From NCBI RefSeq assembly GCF_003752175.1, contig NZ_RJVF01000002.1, positions 1 to 64,000 on the forward strand: 64,000 bases of DNA, read 5' to 3'. The notes under the pieces were generated by a model. The model was not told the origin of the DNA. It was given only the letters and a program-made list of their open reading frames with translations, and made no database searches. This DNA is from Comamonas sp. BIGb0124. GTDB taxonomy: Bacteria; Pseudomonadota; Gammaproteobacteria; Burkholderiales; Burkholderiaceae_C. A program made the position numbers and the translations under genes. Shown here in pieces: positions 44,368-56,130 of the stretch. Within the stretch, counting starts at the first letter, position 1. Every line of letters starts with the position of its first letter.

Positions 44368-45660
44368 TCAGGGCTGGCAGGGCGGATTGTTCCGCGAGAC
44401 AGGTCCCTGCGCGATGAATGCCTCGCGCGGCCGGTTGAGCGTGGCGTTGACCTGCGGCACGACCTTGACCACCTTGTTGGCCAGCTTGCCGTCCGGCATC
44501 TGCACGACTTCGGTGACCAGAATGTCGGCCACGGCCTGACGATTCCCATCCAGACGGATCAGCCCTGTGGGCGTCTCGAACACCAGCGACTGCAAGGCTT
44601 TTCCGAGCGACTGCATGCCGTCGCCTTCGACACGCCCCTGTACCGCCTCGAGCCCCAGCAGCGTGGCCTTCATGCTGATGTAGTAGCCGTGCGCCATGCT
44701 CGAGGGAAAGGGCAACGCATGCTTGTCGTTTGCACGGTATGCGTTCACAAATTTCGTCCACGCAGGATGATCGTATTCGTCGGCCGATGAACTGGCCGAG
44801 GGGATGCCGACCATCCGTTTGCGAAACGGTCCCTTGCTGTTGAGCACCGCCGAATCGACGGTGATCGACCCGCCGATCAGGGGCGCCTTGCCACCCGCCT
44901 GCACATACTGGCTCAGGAAATTGACGGCGTCGGCACCGCCGAGCACCACAAAGACCGCATCCGCAGAAGCGGGAATCCGGGCGATGACGGTCGAATAGTC
45001 CTTGGTGCCGAGCGGCACCCAGAAACGATCGGCGATCTTCCCGCCCCGGCCGCAGAATTCGGTCACGAAACCTGCCACCTGGGCATACGGAAATGCGTAA
45101 TCCTCGGCGACCACCGCCACGTTGCGATAGCCCTTGGTGTCGTAGACATAACTGCCGAGCCCGGCCACGCGCTGCGCGCCGTCGGTACTGAAGCTGAAGA
45201 AGTTGGGCGCGGGATCACGCAGCGTGGTGTCCTGGGCAGCGCCCGTTCCGTTGACGAACACCCGGTTGGGCAGGGTCTTTGCATACGCCTTGATCGCCAG
45301 CCCTTCGCCGCCGGAAAGCGGGCCGACCAGGACATCGACGCGGTCCTGCTCCACCAGCTTGCGCGCCTTCTGCAGTGCGGAATCGGGCGTCGCGTTGGTG
45401 CCTTCGCGGATCACGACCACCGGCCTTCCCGCGACTTTTCCCTCGAACTCGGCCAACGCCAGCTCCATGCCGCGCCGCGCGTCTTCGCCGAGGCTGGCCA
45501 AAGGACCTTCCGTCACCAGCAGCACGCCGATGCGGATCGGACGAACCTCTGCCGTCTGGGCCGCAGCCACGGTTGCGGCGGCAGAGAACGCAGCCAGGAT
45601 GCAGGCCTGCTTCAATCCGGTGGAAATCGGGGCTTTGCGAGGCAGGGTCATCAGAGACAT
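44368..45660 (-). CDS. Leucine/amide-type ABC transporter substrate-binding protein (LivJ-like)
   Basis: 430 aa periplasmic binding protein. Signal peptide ends near TVAAAQ. Type I periplasmic fold: IRIGVLLVTEGPLASLGEDARRGMELALAEFEGKVAGRPVVV, VLVGPLSGGEGLAIKAYAK, NFFSFSTDGAQRVAGLGSYVYDTKGYRNVAVVAEDYAF and DAVFVVLGGADAVNFLSQYVQAGG. The ligand (amino acid, amide, aromatic acid or other) is unknown. AAGGAG precedes the ATG. It sits between the permeases and the ATPases, the usual position. Confidence 0.93.
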   Translation of the reverse strand: MSLMTLPRKAPISTGLKQACILAAFSAAATVAAAQTAEVRPIRIGVLLVTEGPLASLGEDARRGMELALAEFEGKVAGRPVVVIREGTNATPDSALQKARKLVEQDRVDVLVGPLSGGEGLAIKAYAKTLPNRVFVNGTGAAQDTTLRDPAPNFFSFSTDGAQRVAGLGSYVYDTKGYRNVAVVAEDYAFPYAQVAGFVTEFCGRGGKIADRFWVPLGTKDYSTVIARIPASADAVFVVLGGADAVNFLSQYVQAGGKAPLIGGSITVDSAVLNSKGPFRKRMVGIPSASSSADEYDHPAWTKFVNAYRANDKHALPFPSSMAHGYYISMKATLLGLEAVQGRVEGDGMQSLGKALQSLVFETPTGLIRLDGNRQAVADILVTEVVQMPDGKLANKVVKVVPQVNATLNRPREAFIAQGPVSRNNPPCQP

Positions 45661-45717
45661 GGGGAAACTCCTTGGAAAGGAAGAGCGGAAAATGGAACGC
45701 GGCTCGAAGCTGCGGCG

Positions 45718-46692
45718 TCAGGACTGCGCTCGCACGCGGCGCTGGATGTTTCGGCAGCAGCGGCCGACCCGACTGACGACGCCGTCGGGTGAAAGCAGCA
45801 CGACGGCGACGAAGACCGAACCCAGCAAGGTATTGAAACGCTCGGCCCCCACCCAACTGGCGGCAAACGTGTTCAGAAGCACATAGATCAGGGCCCCGAC
45901 GAAGGCTCCCAGCGGATGACGCAGCCCGCCGATGACCGCCATGATGAGGATGGCGTTGATCATGGGCAGTCCGACCGTGCTGGCCGAGACGCGCTGGCTG
46001 TACCAGGTGTAGAGAATGCCGCCGACACCGGCCATCAGGCCCGACAGGGCAAACGCGGCAATGCGATGGCGCGTGACGTCGAAACCCAGGGCCGAGGCTT
46101 TGCGGGCGCTGTCGCGCAAGGCCTGCAGCGTGAGGCCGAACGGACTGCGGCTCACCCCCACCATGCCGACTCCGAACAGGGTGGCAGCGCCCAGCGACAG
46201 GTAATAGAACACCAGCGGGTCGCGCAGGGAAAGTCCACCAGGCAGACTCGGGACCTCGATTCCGCCAATGCCGTCGAAACCGTTGAAGACGGTGACGTTC
46301 TGCTGCACGAGAAAGAAGCCCCCCATGGCCAGCGCCAGGGTCAGCATGAGCAGGTAGATGCCCGATGAACGGGCCGCGATCACCCCGACCAGCGCAGCGC
46401 CCACCGTGGCCGACAGGACGGCAAGCGGAACACTGGCCAGCGGCGGCAGAGGCCATCCCAGATGAGCGGCATTGACGCTGGTCAGCGCCAGCGTGTAGCC
46501 GGCCATCCCGGCGAATGTCATCTGCGCCAGCGACACCATGCCACCCTGGCCCGCCAGAAAACACAGGCTCAGGGCGACGATGCCGAGCGACCAGGCCTGC
46601 CCCAGCACATTGAGCAGCCAGAAGTCGCTGGCCCAGGCCGGAATGGCGCCACCCAGCACCGCGACGGCCACCAACCAAGCCGCCCGTGTCAT
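45718..46692 (-). CDS. Branched-chain amino acid-type ABC transporter permease (LivM-like)
   Basis: 324 aa, about eight to ten membrane segments. Typical LivM motifs are LSLCFLAGQGGMVSLAQMTFAGMAGY, FNGFDGIGGIEVP and the EAA-like LRDSARKASALGFDVTRHRIAAFALSGLMAGVGGILY. Its ATG overlaps the livH stop as ATGA. The basic tail (VGRCCRNIQRRVRAQS) is unusual. Confidence 0.92.
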   Translation of the reverse strand: MTRAAWLVAVAVLGGAIPAWASDFWLLNVLGQAWSLGIVALSLCFLAGQGGMVSLAQMTFAGMAGYTLALTSVNAAHLGWPLPPLASVPLAVLSATVGAALVGVIAARSSGIYLLMLTLALAMGGFFLVQQNVTVFNGFDGIGGIEVPSLPGGLSLRDPLVFYYLSLGAATLFGVGMVGVSRSPFGLTLQALRDSARKASALGFDVTRHRIAAFALSGLMAGVGGILYTWYSQRVSASTVGLPMINAILIMAVIGGLRHPLGAFVGALIYVLLNTFAASWVGAERFNTLLGSVFVAVVLLSPDGVVSRVGRCCRNIQRRVRAQS

Positions 46693-47555
46693 GCCGCCCC
46701 CTTGCCGAACAGGCCTTGCGCACGCACGGCCAGCACCCCGACCATGAGCAGATAGATGAGGGCCACCGAATACGTAGGAAAGAACAGCAGTCCGAGCTGT
46801 TCGAACCATCCCATGGCCAGGGCCCCCACGGCCGCACCGGCCAGGCTGCCCATTCCCCCCACGATGGCCACGACCAGCGAGGCCAGCAGATAGCGGGAAT
46901 CCTCTCCGGGCGACAGCGACAGCGCCGTCCCCCCCACGACACCGGCCAGGCCCGCCATGCCGGCCCCCACCGCAGAGACCAGCAGGAAGAGACGCGCCGG
47001 ATCGACGCCGATGGCGGCCAGCATGAGCCGGTCATCGACACCGGCTCGCACGGCCAGACCGACCCGTGTACGGTCGAGAACCAGCCAGAGGATCGCGCCG
47101 ACGACCATGCTCAATCCGATGACGAAGATCCGGAAAAGAGGGTAACCCCCCATGCCGCCGGGAAGCTCGATGAAGTCGTTCGTCCATTCGGGTGGATCGA
47201 ACTGGTATGTCAAGCCACCGAATCCGGCCAGCATGAGGTCGGCGGCGACGATGGCCAGACCCAGCGTCACCAGGGCCTGACGGAGATCCTGACCGCGAAG
47301 CCTGTCCAGGACAACGCGCTGCAGAATCCAGCCCAGGGCCGCTGCGGCGAGAGCGCCGGCCGCGGCGCCGGCATACCAGTTGCCCCCTGCATCGCTCACG
47401 AAGTAGCCGACATACCCTCCGAACAGGTACAGAGCGCCATAGGCAAGATTCACGGTCCGCATCAGACCGAAGGTCAGCGTGAAACCCATGGCGACCAGAA
47501 AGTACAGCGCCGCGGCGGATGTGCCGTTGAGCAGGGCCAATGCGAGTGTTTTCAT
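46689..47555 (-). CDS. Branched-chain amino acid-type ABC transporter permease (LivH-like)
   Basis: 288 aa, about eight membrane segments. Begins MKTLALALLNGTSAAALYFL, then LVAMGFTLTFGLMRTVNLAYGALYLFGGY, RAGVDDRLMLAAIGVDPARLFLL and VVAIVGGMGSLAGAAVGALAMGW, as in LivH. The start lacks its own good ribosome binding site; its ATG overlaps the stop of a 19-codon upstream frame. First protein gene of livH-livM-livJ-livG-livF. Confidence 0.92.
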   Translation of the reverse strand: MKTLALALLNGTSAAALYFLVAMGFTLTFGLMRTVNLAYGALYLFGGYVGYFVSDAGGNWYAGAAAGALAAAALGWILQRVVLDRLRGQDLRQALVTLGLAIVAADLMLAGFGGLTYQFDPPEWTNDFIELPGGMGGYPLFRIFVIGLSMVVGAILWLVLDRTRVGLAVRAGVDDRLMLAAIGVDPARLFLLVSAVGAGMAGLAGVVGGTALSLSPGEDSRYLLASLVVAIVGGMGSLAGAAVGALAMGWFEQLGLLFFPTYSVALIYLLMVGVLAVRAQGLFGKGAA

Positions 47556-47611
47556 GGCCTGCGGCTCGCCGCCGCGGAGCGACCGGCTTCTTGACTGCCC
47601 AATGACAACAT
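47552..47611 (-). CDS. Candidate leader peptide coupled to livH (19 codons)
   Basis: A minus-strand frame MLSLGSQEAGRSAAASRRP begins at ATG 47611, eight nt after a strong AAGGAG ribosome binding site, and its TGA (47554-47552) overlaps the livH ATG as ATGA. livH has no good ribosome binding site of its own. I infer translational coupling; whether the peptide has a function is unknown. It lies downstream of the shared operator and the TATCGT -10. Confidence 0.5.
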   Translation of the reverse strand: MLSLGSQEAGRSAAASRRP

Positions 47612-47640
47612 CGTAAAAACTCCTTCATGTCGAAGGCCCT

Positions 47641-47693
47641 ACGATAGGCAGGCAGTCGACACCAGTCCCGGCCGGCGTTGAGCAATGATCAAC
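47641..47693 (-). promoter_or_regulatory. Promoter module of the livH operon
   Basis: On the minus strand: GTTGATCATTGCTCAAC (47693-47677), 27 nt, then GCCTATCGT (47649-47641). It matches the module at 41827-41879: 15 of 17 bases in the dyad and all 9 bases of the -10 block, with identical spacing. It lies between the divergent livH and glcD-like genes and may serve both. Confidence 0.62.
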
Positions 47694-47772
47694 ATCCGGG
47701 CGATCAAGGGAAACTACCCAGCCGCAACGAAACGCCGTGCCTGCACCGAAAAGGCTCGCTGCCGCCCGGCAT

Positions 47773-47800
47773 GCACGCTTGCACGCTTGCACGCTTGCAC
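47773..47800 (+). repeat. Short tandem repeat, three copies of GCACGCTT
   Basis: GCACGCTT occurs three times in a row (47773-47796), followed by GCAC, ending 20 bases before the glcD-like start codon. A unit of 8 is not a multiple of three. Confidence 0.9.
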
Positions 47801-47820
47801 ACCACGAGGACTCATCGGTC

Positions 47821-49326
47821 ATGAACGTTCCGGAATACAGCGCCCCGCCTTCCGCCGACGGTCCATCCCAACGCCGGGTGGTCGATGCGCTGCTGCGCCA
47901 TCTGCCGTCCCACGCCGTGCTGTGGACGGACGAGAGCACCACGCCTTACGAATGCGACGGCCTGACCGCCTACCGCCAGCGGCCGCTGGCCGTCGCGCTG
48001 CCGGAGACCGATGCCCAGGTCCAACAGGTGCTCCGGACCTGTCATGCGCTGCAGGTTCCCGTGGTTGCCCGCGGTGCGGGCACGGGCCTGTCGGGCGGCG
48101 CCATGCCCCATGCGCGCGGCGTCACACTGAGCCTGGCCAAGTTCAACCGCATTCTGGCCATCGACCCGGCGGCCCGCACGGCCCTCGTGCAGGCGGGGGT
48201 GCGCAACCTGGCGATATCCGAGGCTGCCGCGCCTCATGGTCTGTACTACGCACCCGATCCGTCGAGCCAGATCGCCTGCACCATCGGCGGCAATGTGGCC
48301 GAGAACTCGGGGGGCGTGCATTGCCTGAAATACGGATTGACGGTGCACAACGTTCTCAAGGTCAAGGGCTATAGCGTCGAAGGCGACGCCGTCGAGTTCG
48401 GCAGCGACGCGCTCGATACGGCGGGCCTCGATCTGCTGGCCATCCTCAACGGCAGCGAAGGCATGCTGGCGGTGACCACCGAGGTGACGGTCCGCCTCAT
48501 CCCCAAGCCGCAACTGGCGCGTTGCATCATGGCCAGCTTCGACGACATGCGGCGGGCCGGCGACGCCGTCGCGGCCATCATTGCCGCAGGCATCATTCCG
48601 GCCGGACTGGAGATGATGGACAGGCCCATGACCGCAGCCGTCGAAGATTTCGTGCATGCAGGCTACGACCTGGCCGCCGAGGCCATCCTGCTGTGCGAAT
48701 CCGACGGCACGCCCCACGAGGTCGAAGAAGAAATCGGGCGCATGCGCGAGGTGCTGCTGCGCTGCGGCGCCACGGCCATCACGGTGAGCGTGGACGAGGC
48801 CGAACGCCTGCGTTTCTGGAGCGGCCGCAAGAACGCTTTTCCGGCCAGCGGCCGTATCAGTCCCGATTACATGTGCATGGACTCGACCATCCCGCGCAAG
48901 CGCCTGGCCGACATCCTGCTGGCCATCCAGGCCATGGAGCGGAAGTACGGCCTGCGCTGCGTCAACGTCTTCCATGCGGGCGACGGCAACCTGCATCCGC
49001 TCATCCTGTTCGATGCCAACGATCCGGACCAGTTGCATCGATGCGAACGGTTCGGCGCCGACATCCTGGAGACCAGCGTGGCGATGGGCGGCACCGTCAC
49101 GGGTGAACACGGCGTGGGCGTCGAGAAGCTCAACTCGATGTGCGTGCAGTTCACCGCCGAGGAGCGCGAGGCGATGCTGGCCGTGAAGCGGGCGTTCGAT
49201 CCGGCCGGCTTGCTCAACCCCGGCAAGGTGATCCCCAGCCTTCATCGCTGCGCCGAGTACGGGCGCGTCGTCATTCGCGGCAGCCAGGGGCAGGGCTGGT
49301 CGCATCCCGATCTGCCGCGCTTCTGA
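47821..49326 (+). CDS. FAD-binding oxidase (GlcD / D-2-hydroxyacid dehydrogenase family)
   Basis: 501 aa VAO-type flavoprotein. The FAD-binding domain shows VVARGAGTGLSGGAMPHARG and the diphosphate loop YYAPDPSSQIACTIGGNVAENSGGVHCLKYG; the C-terminal domain shows HAGDGNLHPLILFD (metal-binding HxGDGNxH) and GEHGVGVEKLNSM. This fits GlcD (glycolate), D-lactate or D-2-hydroxyglutarate dehydrogenases. glcE and glcF are not adjacent, so it is not a complete glycolate oxidase. The start ATG 47821 follows GAGGA. It diverges from livH and probably acts on a 2-hydroxyacid related to the imported substrate. Confidence 0.9.
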   Translation: MNVPEYSAPPSADGPSQRRVVDALLRHLPSHAVLWTDESTTPYECDGLTAYRQRPLAVALPETDAQVQQVLRTCHALQVPVVARGAGTGLSGGAMPHARGVTLSLAKFNRILAIDPAARTALVQAGVRNLAISEAAAPHGLYYAPDPSSQIACTIGGNVAENSGGVHCLKYGLTVHNVLKVKGYSVEGDAVEFGSDALDTAGLDLLAILNGSEGMLAVTTEVTVRLIPKPQLARCIMASFDDMRRAGDAVAAIIAAGIIPAGLEMMDRPMTAAVEDFVHAGYDLAAEAILLCESDGTPHEVEEEIGRMREVLLRCGATAITVSVDEAERLRFWSGRKNAFPASGRISPDYMCMDSTIPRKRLADILLAIQAMERKYGLRCVNVFHAGDGNLHPLILFDANDPDQLHRCERFGADILETSVAMGGTVTGEHGVGVEKLNSMCVQFTAEEREAMLAVKRAFDPAGLLNPGKVIPSLHRCAEYGRVVIRGSQGQGWSHPDLPRF

Positions 49327-49365
49327 CGCGCAGAGCCGAGGCATCGGCGCCGGCCGTTCAACGCA

Positions 49366-50442
49366 TCAGGTCAGCTGTGCTGCGAGCCAGGCCAGCACCG
49401 CGAGCGGCATGGCCGTGACCCGGCCGGGCCAGTTGCCCTGTGCGAAGCCGACATGGCCTCCCCTGGCGGGCTGCCACAGGGTCACATGGCGGCCCACCTC
49501 GAGTGCCTCGGGCAGGCAGGCCGGGGGCACGAACGGGTCGTTGCGCGCATTGAGCAGCAGCGCCGGCAAGGCGATCTCGTGCAGACGGGGCCGGGCCGAG
49601 GCCCGGGTCCAGTAGTCGGCCACGCCGGCGTAGCCGTGCAACGGTCCGGTGAAGACGTCGTCGAACGCCCACAGGTCACGCGCGGCCTCCAGACGCCCGG
49701 CATCGAAGAGACCGGGGAACTGTCCCAGCTTGATCCGGGCCTTGGCTTTCATGGTCCGCAGGAACATGCGGCCGTAGACCTGCCGGTTGAAGCCGCGGCC
49801 CAGGTTCAAGCCTGCGGTCATCAGGTCCAGCGGGGCGGATACCGCCGCCAGCGCCTGAACGGTCTGACGGGCGCTGTTTCCGGCCTCCTGGGCCCAGCGC
49901 AGCAGGGCATTGCCGCCCAGGGACACCCCCACGGCCACCAAGGGCCCCGAATGGGCTTTCCGCAGGCGCTGCAGGATCCAGCCCACCTCTTCGAAGTCGC
50001 CCGAATGGTAGGCCCGCGGCGCCCGATTGACCTCGCCGCTGCAACCGCGGAAATGCGGCACCGCAAAGGCCCAGCCGGCCTGCAGGCAGGCATCGGCCAT
50101 GGCGAGTGCATAGGGACTGCGCGAAGAGCCTTCCAAGCCGTGGAACAGGACCAGCAGGGGCCGGTTGCCGGCTTGGGGTACCGAGACCGATGGCACGGTC
50201 CCGCCGGGGGCTCCAGCGACGCCGGATGGCCCGCCGGGGGCCGCTGCAGGCCGCAGATGGTCGACGTCGATGAAATCGCCGTCGGGCGTATCCCAGCGCT
50301 GCCGGTGCCATTGCGGAGCCGGGCCGGCGTGGCGGCCCGAGAACAGCGCGGGCCAGATGGTCTGCAGGTGCCCTGCTCCGCGGCCGTCCCCACCCAGCCA
50401 CCAGGGCGATGACGCGCGCCAGCCGGGTCCGGGATCGATCAT
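49366..50442 (-). CDS. YheT-family alpha/beta hydrolase
   Basis: 358 aa. Family opening GHLQTIWPALFSGR, then WDTPDGDFIDVDH, LLVLFHGLEGSSRSPYALAMA, FRGCSGEVNRAPRAYHSGDFEEV, nucleophile elbow GVSLGGNALLRW (Ser), acid region NARNDPFVP and HGGHVGF with the catalytic His. A Pro/Gly-rich insertion of about 20 residues follows FIDVDHL. Likely a carboxylic ester hydrolase; substrate unknown. It starts 5 nt after the stop of the SnoaL-like gene, so the two are cotranscribed. Convergent with the glcD-like gene. Confidence 0.88.
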   Translation of the reverse strand: MIDPGPGWRASSPWWLGGDGRGAGHLQTIWPALFSGRHAGPAPQWHRQRWDTPDGDFIDVDHLRPAAAPGGPSGVAGAPGGTVPSVSVPQAGNRPLLVLFHGLEGSSRSPYALAMADACLQAGWAFAVPHFRGCSGEVNRAPRAYHSGDFEEVGWILQRLRKAHSGPLVAVGVSLGGNALLRWAQEAGNSARQTVQALAAVSAPLDLMTAGLNLGRGFNRQVYGRMFLRTMKAKARIKLGQFPGLFDAGRLEAARDLWAFDDVFTGPLHGYAGVADYWTRASARPRLHEIALPALLLNARNDPFVPPACLPEALEVGRHVTLWQPARGGHVGFAQGNWPGRVTAMPLAVLAWLAAQLT

Positions 50443-50446
50443 GGCC

Positions 50447-50896
50447 TCAATGCAGCACGGAGGGGTTGTCGTTGACTTCGTGCAGCTCGGCCCCCGAGGC
50501 CGGGCCGGCATGGTGCGCCACCAGGCGCCAACCCTGGGCGGTGCGGTGATAGACGTTGGTCGCCACCACATAGACCTCGTCGACGCCGTCCGCATCGACC
50601 ACTTCCACCCGTTCGATCAGGCTGTGCACCGCGCAGGTCATGGTTTCGACCCGCCGGACCTGCTCGGTGTGGATGCGCAGCGCGCCGTGCGAGAGCAGTT
50701 GCTCGTAGCCGCGCCGGATGGCACCGCTGCCCACCATGCGAGGGGCGCCGGGGTGCACGCAGACGATCTCGTCCTCGTCGGCCCAGCAGGCCATGACCCG
50801 CTCGACATCGGCGTCGCGCAAGGCTTCATAGAACGTCGTTTCGATTTCGTCCGGGCTGCTCGACAACGCGACAGCACGCATGCGGGTCTGGGGCAT
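50447..50896 (-). CDS. SnoaL/NTF2-like domain protein
   Basis: 149 aa. A cone-shaped alpha+beta fold typical of NTF2-like/DUF4440 proteins is indicated by EIETTFYEALRDADVERVMACWADEDEIVCVHPGAPRMVG, the strand pattern RIHTEQVRRVETMTCAVHSLIERVEV, and the C-terminal WRLVAHHAGPAS. Function unknown; relatives include ketosteroid-isomerase-like enzymes and immunity-type proteins. ATG 50896 chosen; ATG 50881 is possible. Operon with the YheT-like gene. Confidence 0.75.
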   Translation of the reverse strand: MPQTRMRAVALSSSPDEIETTFYEALRDADVERVMACWADEDEIVCVHPGAPRMVGSGAIRRGYEQLLSHGALRIHTEQVRRVETMTCAVHSLIERVEVVDADGVDEVYVVATNVYHRTAQGWRLVAHHAGPASGAELHEVNDNPSVLH

Positions 50897-51035
50897 AGTG
50901 GCCGCATCATATGCGGTTCGTGCGTGCCGACCCACATTGTCGAGCGATCCACCACAGTGCTGCTCGGGCTTCGCTTGAAGCCGCCCCCTGGATGATGCTA
51001 GAGCGCCGCGGCGACGTGCATGAATGGCGCGGCCA

Positions 51036-51060
51036 TGAAAAAAGCCACCCGAAGGTGGCT
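51036..51060 (-). terminator. Rho-independent terminator of the atp operon
   Basis: On the minus strand AGCCACC-TTCG-GGTGGCT followed by TTTTTTC (from 51060 to 51037), 57 nt beyond the atpC stop. Confidence 0.93.
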
Positions 51061-51116
51061 TGTCTTGTGCGTATGGACCCACAGGCCGCCGGCGTTGCCG
51101 CACGGCCTTCTGTCCA

Positions 51117-51533
51117 TCAGCGACCGCTGCGAAAACGACGCAGGGCCGAAACCTGTGCGGCCAGCACGGCCAGTTCCGACTGGGCACGGGCCTGGTCGAT
51201 CTGGGTCTTGGCGCCGCGCAGTGCCTCTTCGGCTTCCTTGCGTGCTTCGAGAGCCTTCTGTTCGTCCAGGTCCTTGCCACGGATCGCGGTATCGGACAGG
51301 ACCGTCACGCAGTCGGGCTGCACTTCCAGGATACCGCCGGCCACGAAGATGAACTCCTCTTTGCCGTCGACTCCCTGAATGCGCACCGAACCCGGCTTGA
51401 TGCGGGAAATCAACGGTGTATGACGCGGATAGATGCCCAACTCACCCAGCTCGCCGGGCAGGGACACAAACTTGGCCTCGCCCGAGTAGATGGATTCCTC
51501 GGCACTGACAACGTCGACCCTGATGGTGTTCAT
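51117..51533 (-). CDS. atpC: ATP synthase epsilon subunit
   Basis: Central-stalk subunit that couples and regulates F1. 138 aa: N-terminal beta sandwich ([39 protein letters not shown]) and the C-terminal two-helix inhibitory domain ([21 protein letters not shown]). Last gene of the atp operon; 103 nt after atpD. Confidence 0.97.
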   Translation of the reverse strand: MNTIRVDVVSAEESIYSGEAKFVSLPGELGELGIYPRHTPLISRIKPGSVRIQGVDGKEEFIFVAGGILEVQPDCVTVLSDTAIRGKDLDEQKALEARKEAEEALRGAKTQIDQARAQSELAVLAAQVSALRRFRSGR

Positions 51534-51636
51534 GTGTCGTTCCTTATGCTTTTGATGGACCGGTGGCGTCTGTTCGCGGCTGCGGCCCTAGCGTCCCGGT
51601 CCATGGACCGGAGCGCGCGGGCAGCCTGCCAGGCGA

Positions 51637-53076
<1,440 letters not shown>

Positions 53077-53958
53077 TCAGACCGCAGCGGCCCCGGCCAC
53101 GATTTCCGACAGCTCTTTGGTGATGGCAGCCTGGCGGGTCTTGTTGTAGACCAGCTTGAGCTCGCCGATCAGCGTGCCCGCGTTGTCGGTCGCGGCCTTC
53201 ATGGCCACCATCCGAGCGGACTGCTCGGAGGCCAGGTTCTCCAGGACGGCCTGGTAGACCAGCGCTTCGACGTAGCGCACCATGAGGTCGTCGATCACCG
53301 TCTGTGCATCCGGCTCGTAGATGTAGTCCCACGAATGGGCCTGCTTCTCTTCCTCGGATTGCGCCAGGTGATGGTCGGGCAACGGCAGCAGTTGCTCGAT
53401 CACAGGCTCCTGTTTCATCGTATTGAGGAAACGGGTGTAGCACAGGTAGACAGCGTCGAACTGGCCTTCGAAGTAAGGCTTGATCAACACCTTGACCGGG
53501 CCGACGAGCTGGTCGAGCTGGGGCTTGTCGCCCAGCTGGACCGCCTGCGCGACGACCTTGGCGCCGATGCGGCTGAGGAAGCCGAGGCCCTTGTTGCCGA
53601 TGGCGACCACTTCGACGTGGTTGCCTTCGGCTTCGAGCTCACGCAGCTTGCCGGTGACCTGCCGCAGCACGTTGGTGTTGAGGCCGCCGCACAAGCCCTT
53701 GTCCGTCGTGACCACCAGCAGGCCGACCCGTTTGGTCGGCACCGCGGGGGTGACCATGAAGGGGTGCTTGTACTCGGGCGTGGCCTGTGCCAGATGCGCC
53801 GTGATGTTGCGGACCTTGTCTGCGTAAGGGCGACCCGAACGCATCCGTTCCTGCGCCTTGCGCATCTTGGACGCCGCGACCATTTCCATGGCTTTGGTGA
53901 TCTTCTTGGTGTTTTCCACCGATTTGATCTTGCCGCGTATTTCCTTACCTGATGCCAT
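53077..53958 (-). CDS. atpG: ATP synthase gamma subunit
   Basis: Rotor shaft of F1. 293 aa. [39 protein letters not shown] at the N-terminus and the C-terminal [48 protein letters not shown] are signature sequences. 30 nt after atpA. Confidence 0.98.
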   Translation of the reverse strand: MASGKEIRGKIKSVENTKKITKAMEMVAASKMRKAQERMRSGRPYADKVRNITAHLAQATPEYKHPFMVTPAVPTKRVGLLVVTTDKGLCGGLNTNVLRQVTGKLRELEAEGNHVEVVAIGNKGLGFLSRIGAKVVAQAVQLGDKPQLDQLVGPVKVLIKPYFEGQFDAVYLCYTRFLNTMKQEPVIEQLLPLPDHHLAQSEEEKQAHSWDYIYEPDAQTVIDDLMVRYVEALVYQAVLENLASEQSARMVAMKAATDNAGTLIGELKLVYNKTRQAAITKELSEIVAGAAAV

Positions 53959-53988
53959 CTCGACTCCTGTTCAGAATGGTCGCCGCGC

Positions 53989-55542
<1,554 letters not shown>

Positions 55543-55578
55543 GACTCTTTCCTTCTTTCTTGGGTTATGCCGACAGCC

Positions 55579-56121
55579 TCAGGCTGTCAGCGCCGTCTTC
55601 ATGTTTTCCAGCTGCGCCTTGACCGAGGTGTCATACACCTCGTCGCCGACGACCGCACGCACGCCACCGATGAGTTCCGGTGCCAGCGACACCTTCAGGG
55701 TGAGTTTGCGGCCGAACTTGCGCTCCAGCACGGACTGGAGATCAGCCATGGCCTGGTCTTCGAGCGGATAGGCGCTGTAGACCTGGGCATCCAGCACGCC
55801 TTCGCGCTCGTTCTTGAGCACGTGGAACTGCTTGGCGATCTCGGGCAGGGCCTGCAGGCGGCCGTTTTCGAGCACGGCCTGCAGGAACGCCTTGGCTTGA
55901 GCCGGCAGCGGCTGCTCGGCAGCGCCTTCGGCCACGCCGGAGATCAGGTCGGACACCTGGGTCGACGTCACGCGGGGATCGGCGGCATAGGCCAGCACAC
56001 GCGAGTCTTCGGCCACGGCCGTGAGCTCGTCGAGCCAGGCTGCAGCACGGCCCAGATCCGCCTGCGAAGCCCGGAACAGGGCTTCTGCATAGGGACGGGC
56101 GATGGTGGCAAGTTCAGCCAT
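55579..56121 (-). CDS. atpH: ATP synthase delta subunit
   Basis: Links F1 to the peripheral stalk. 180 aa: [15 protein letters not shown] at the N-terminus and a C-terminal [33 protein letters not shown]. 9 nt after atpF, 36 nt before atpA. Confidence 0.96.
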   Translation of the reverse strand: MAELATIARPYAEALFRASQADLGRAAAWLDELTAVAEDSRVLAYAADPRVTSTQVSDLISGVAEGAAEQPLPAQAKAFLQAVLENGRLQALPEIAKQFHVLKNEREGVLDAQVYSAYPLEDQAMADLQSVLERKFGRKLTLKVSLAPELIGGVRAVVGDEVYDTSVKAQLENMKTALTA

Positions 56122-56130
56122 GGAAACTCC

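Noticed and set aside
42878-47555. A frameshifted or degenerate LivG because its ABC signature reads SHGQ instead of SGGQ
   Set aside because: All other motifs and the length are normal and the neighbouring genes are intact; HGQ-type signatures occur in the LivG family.
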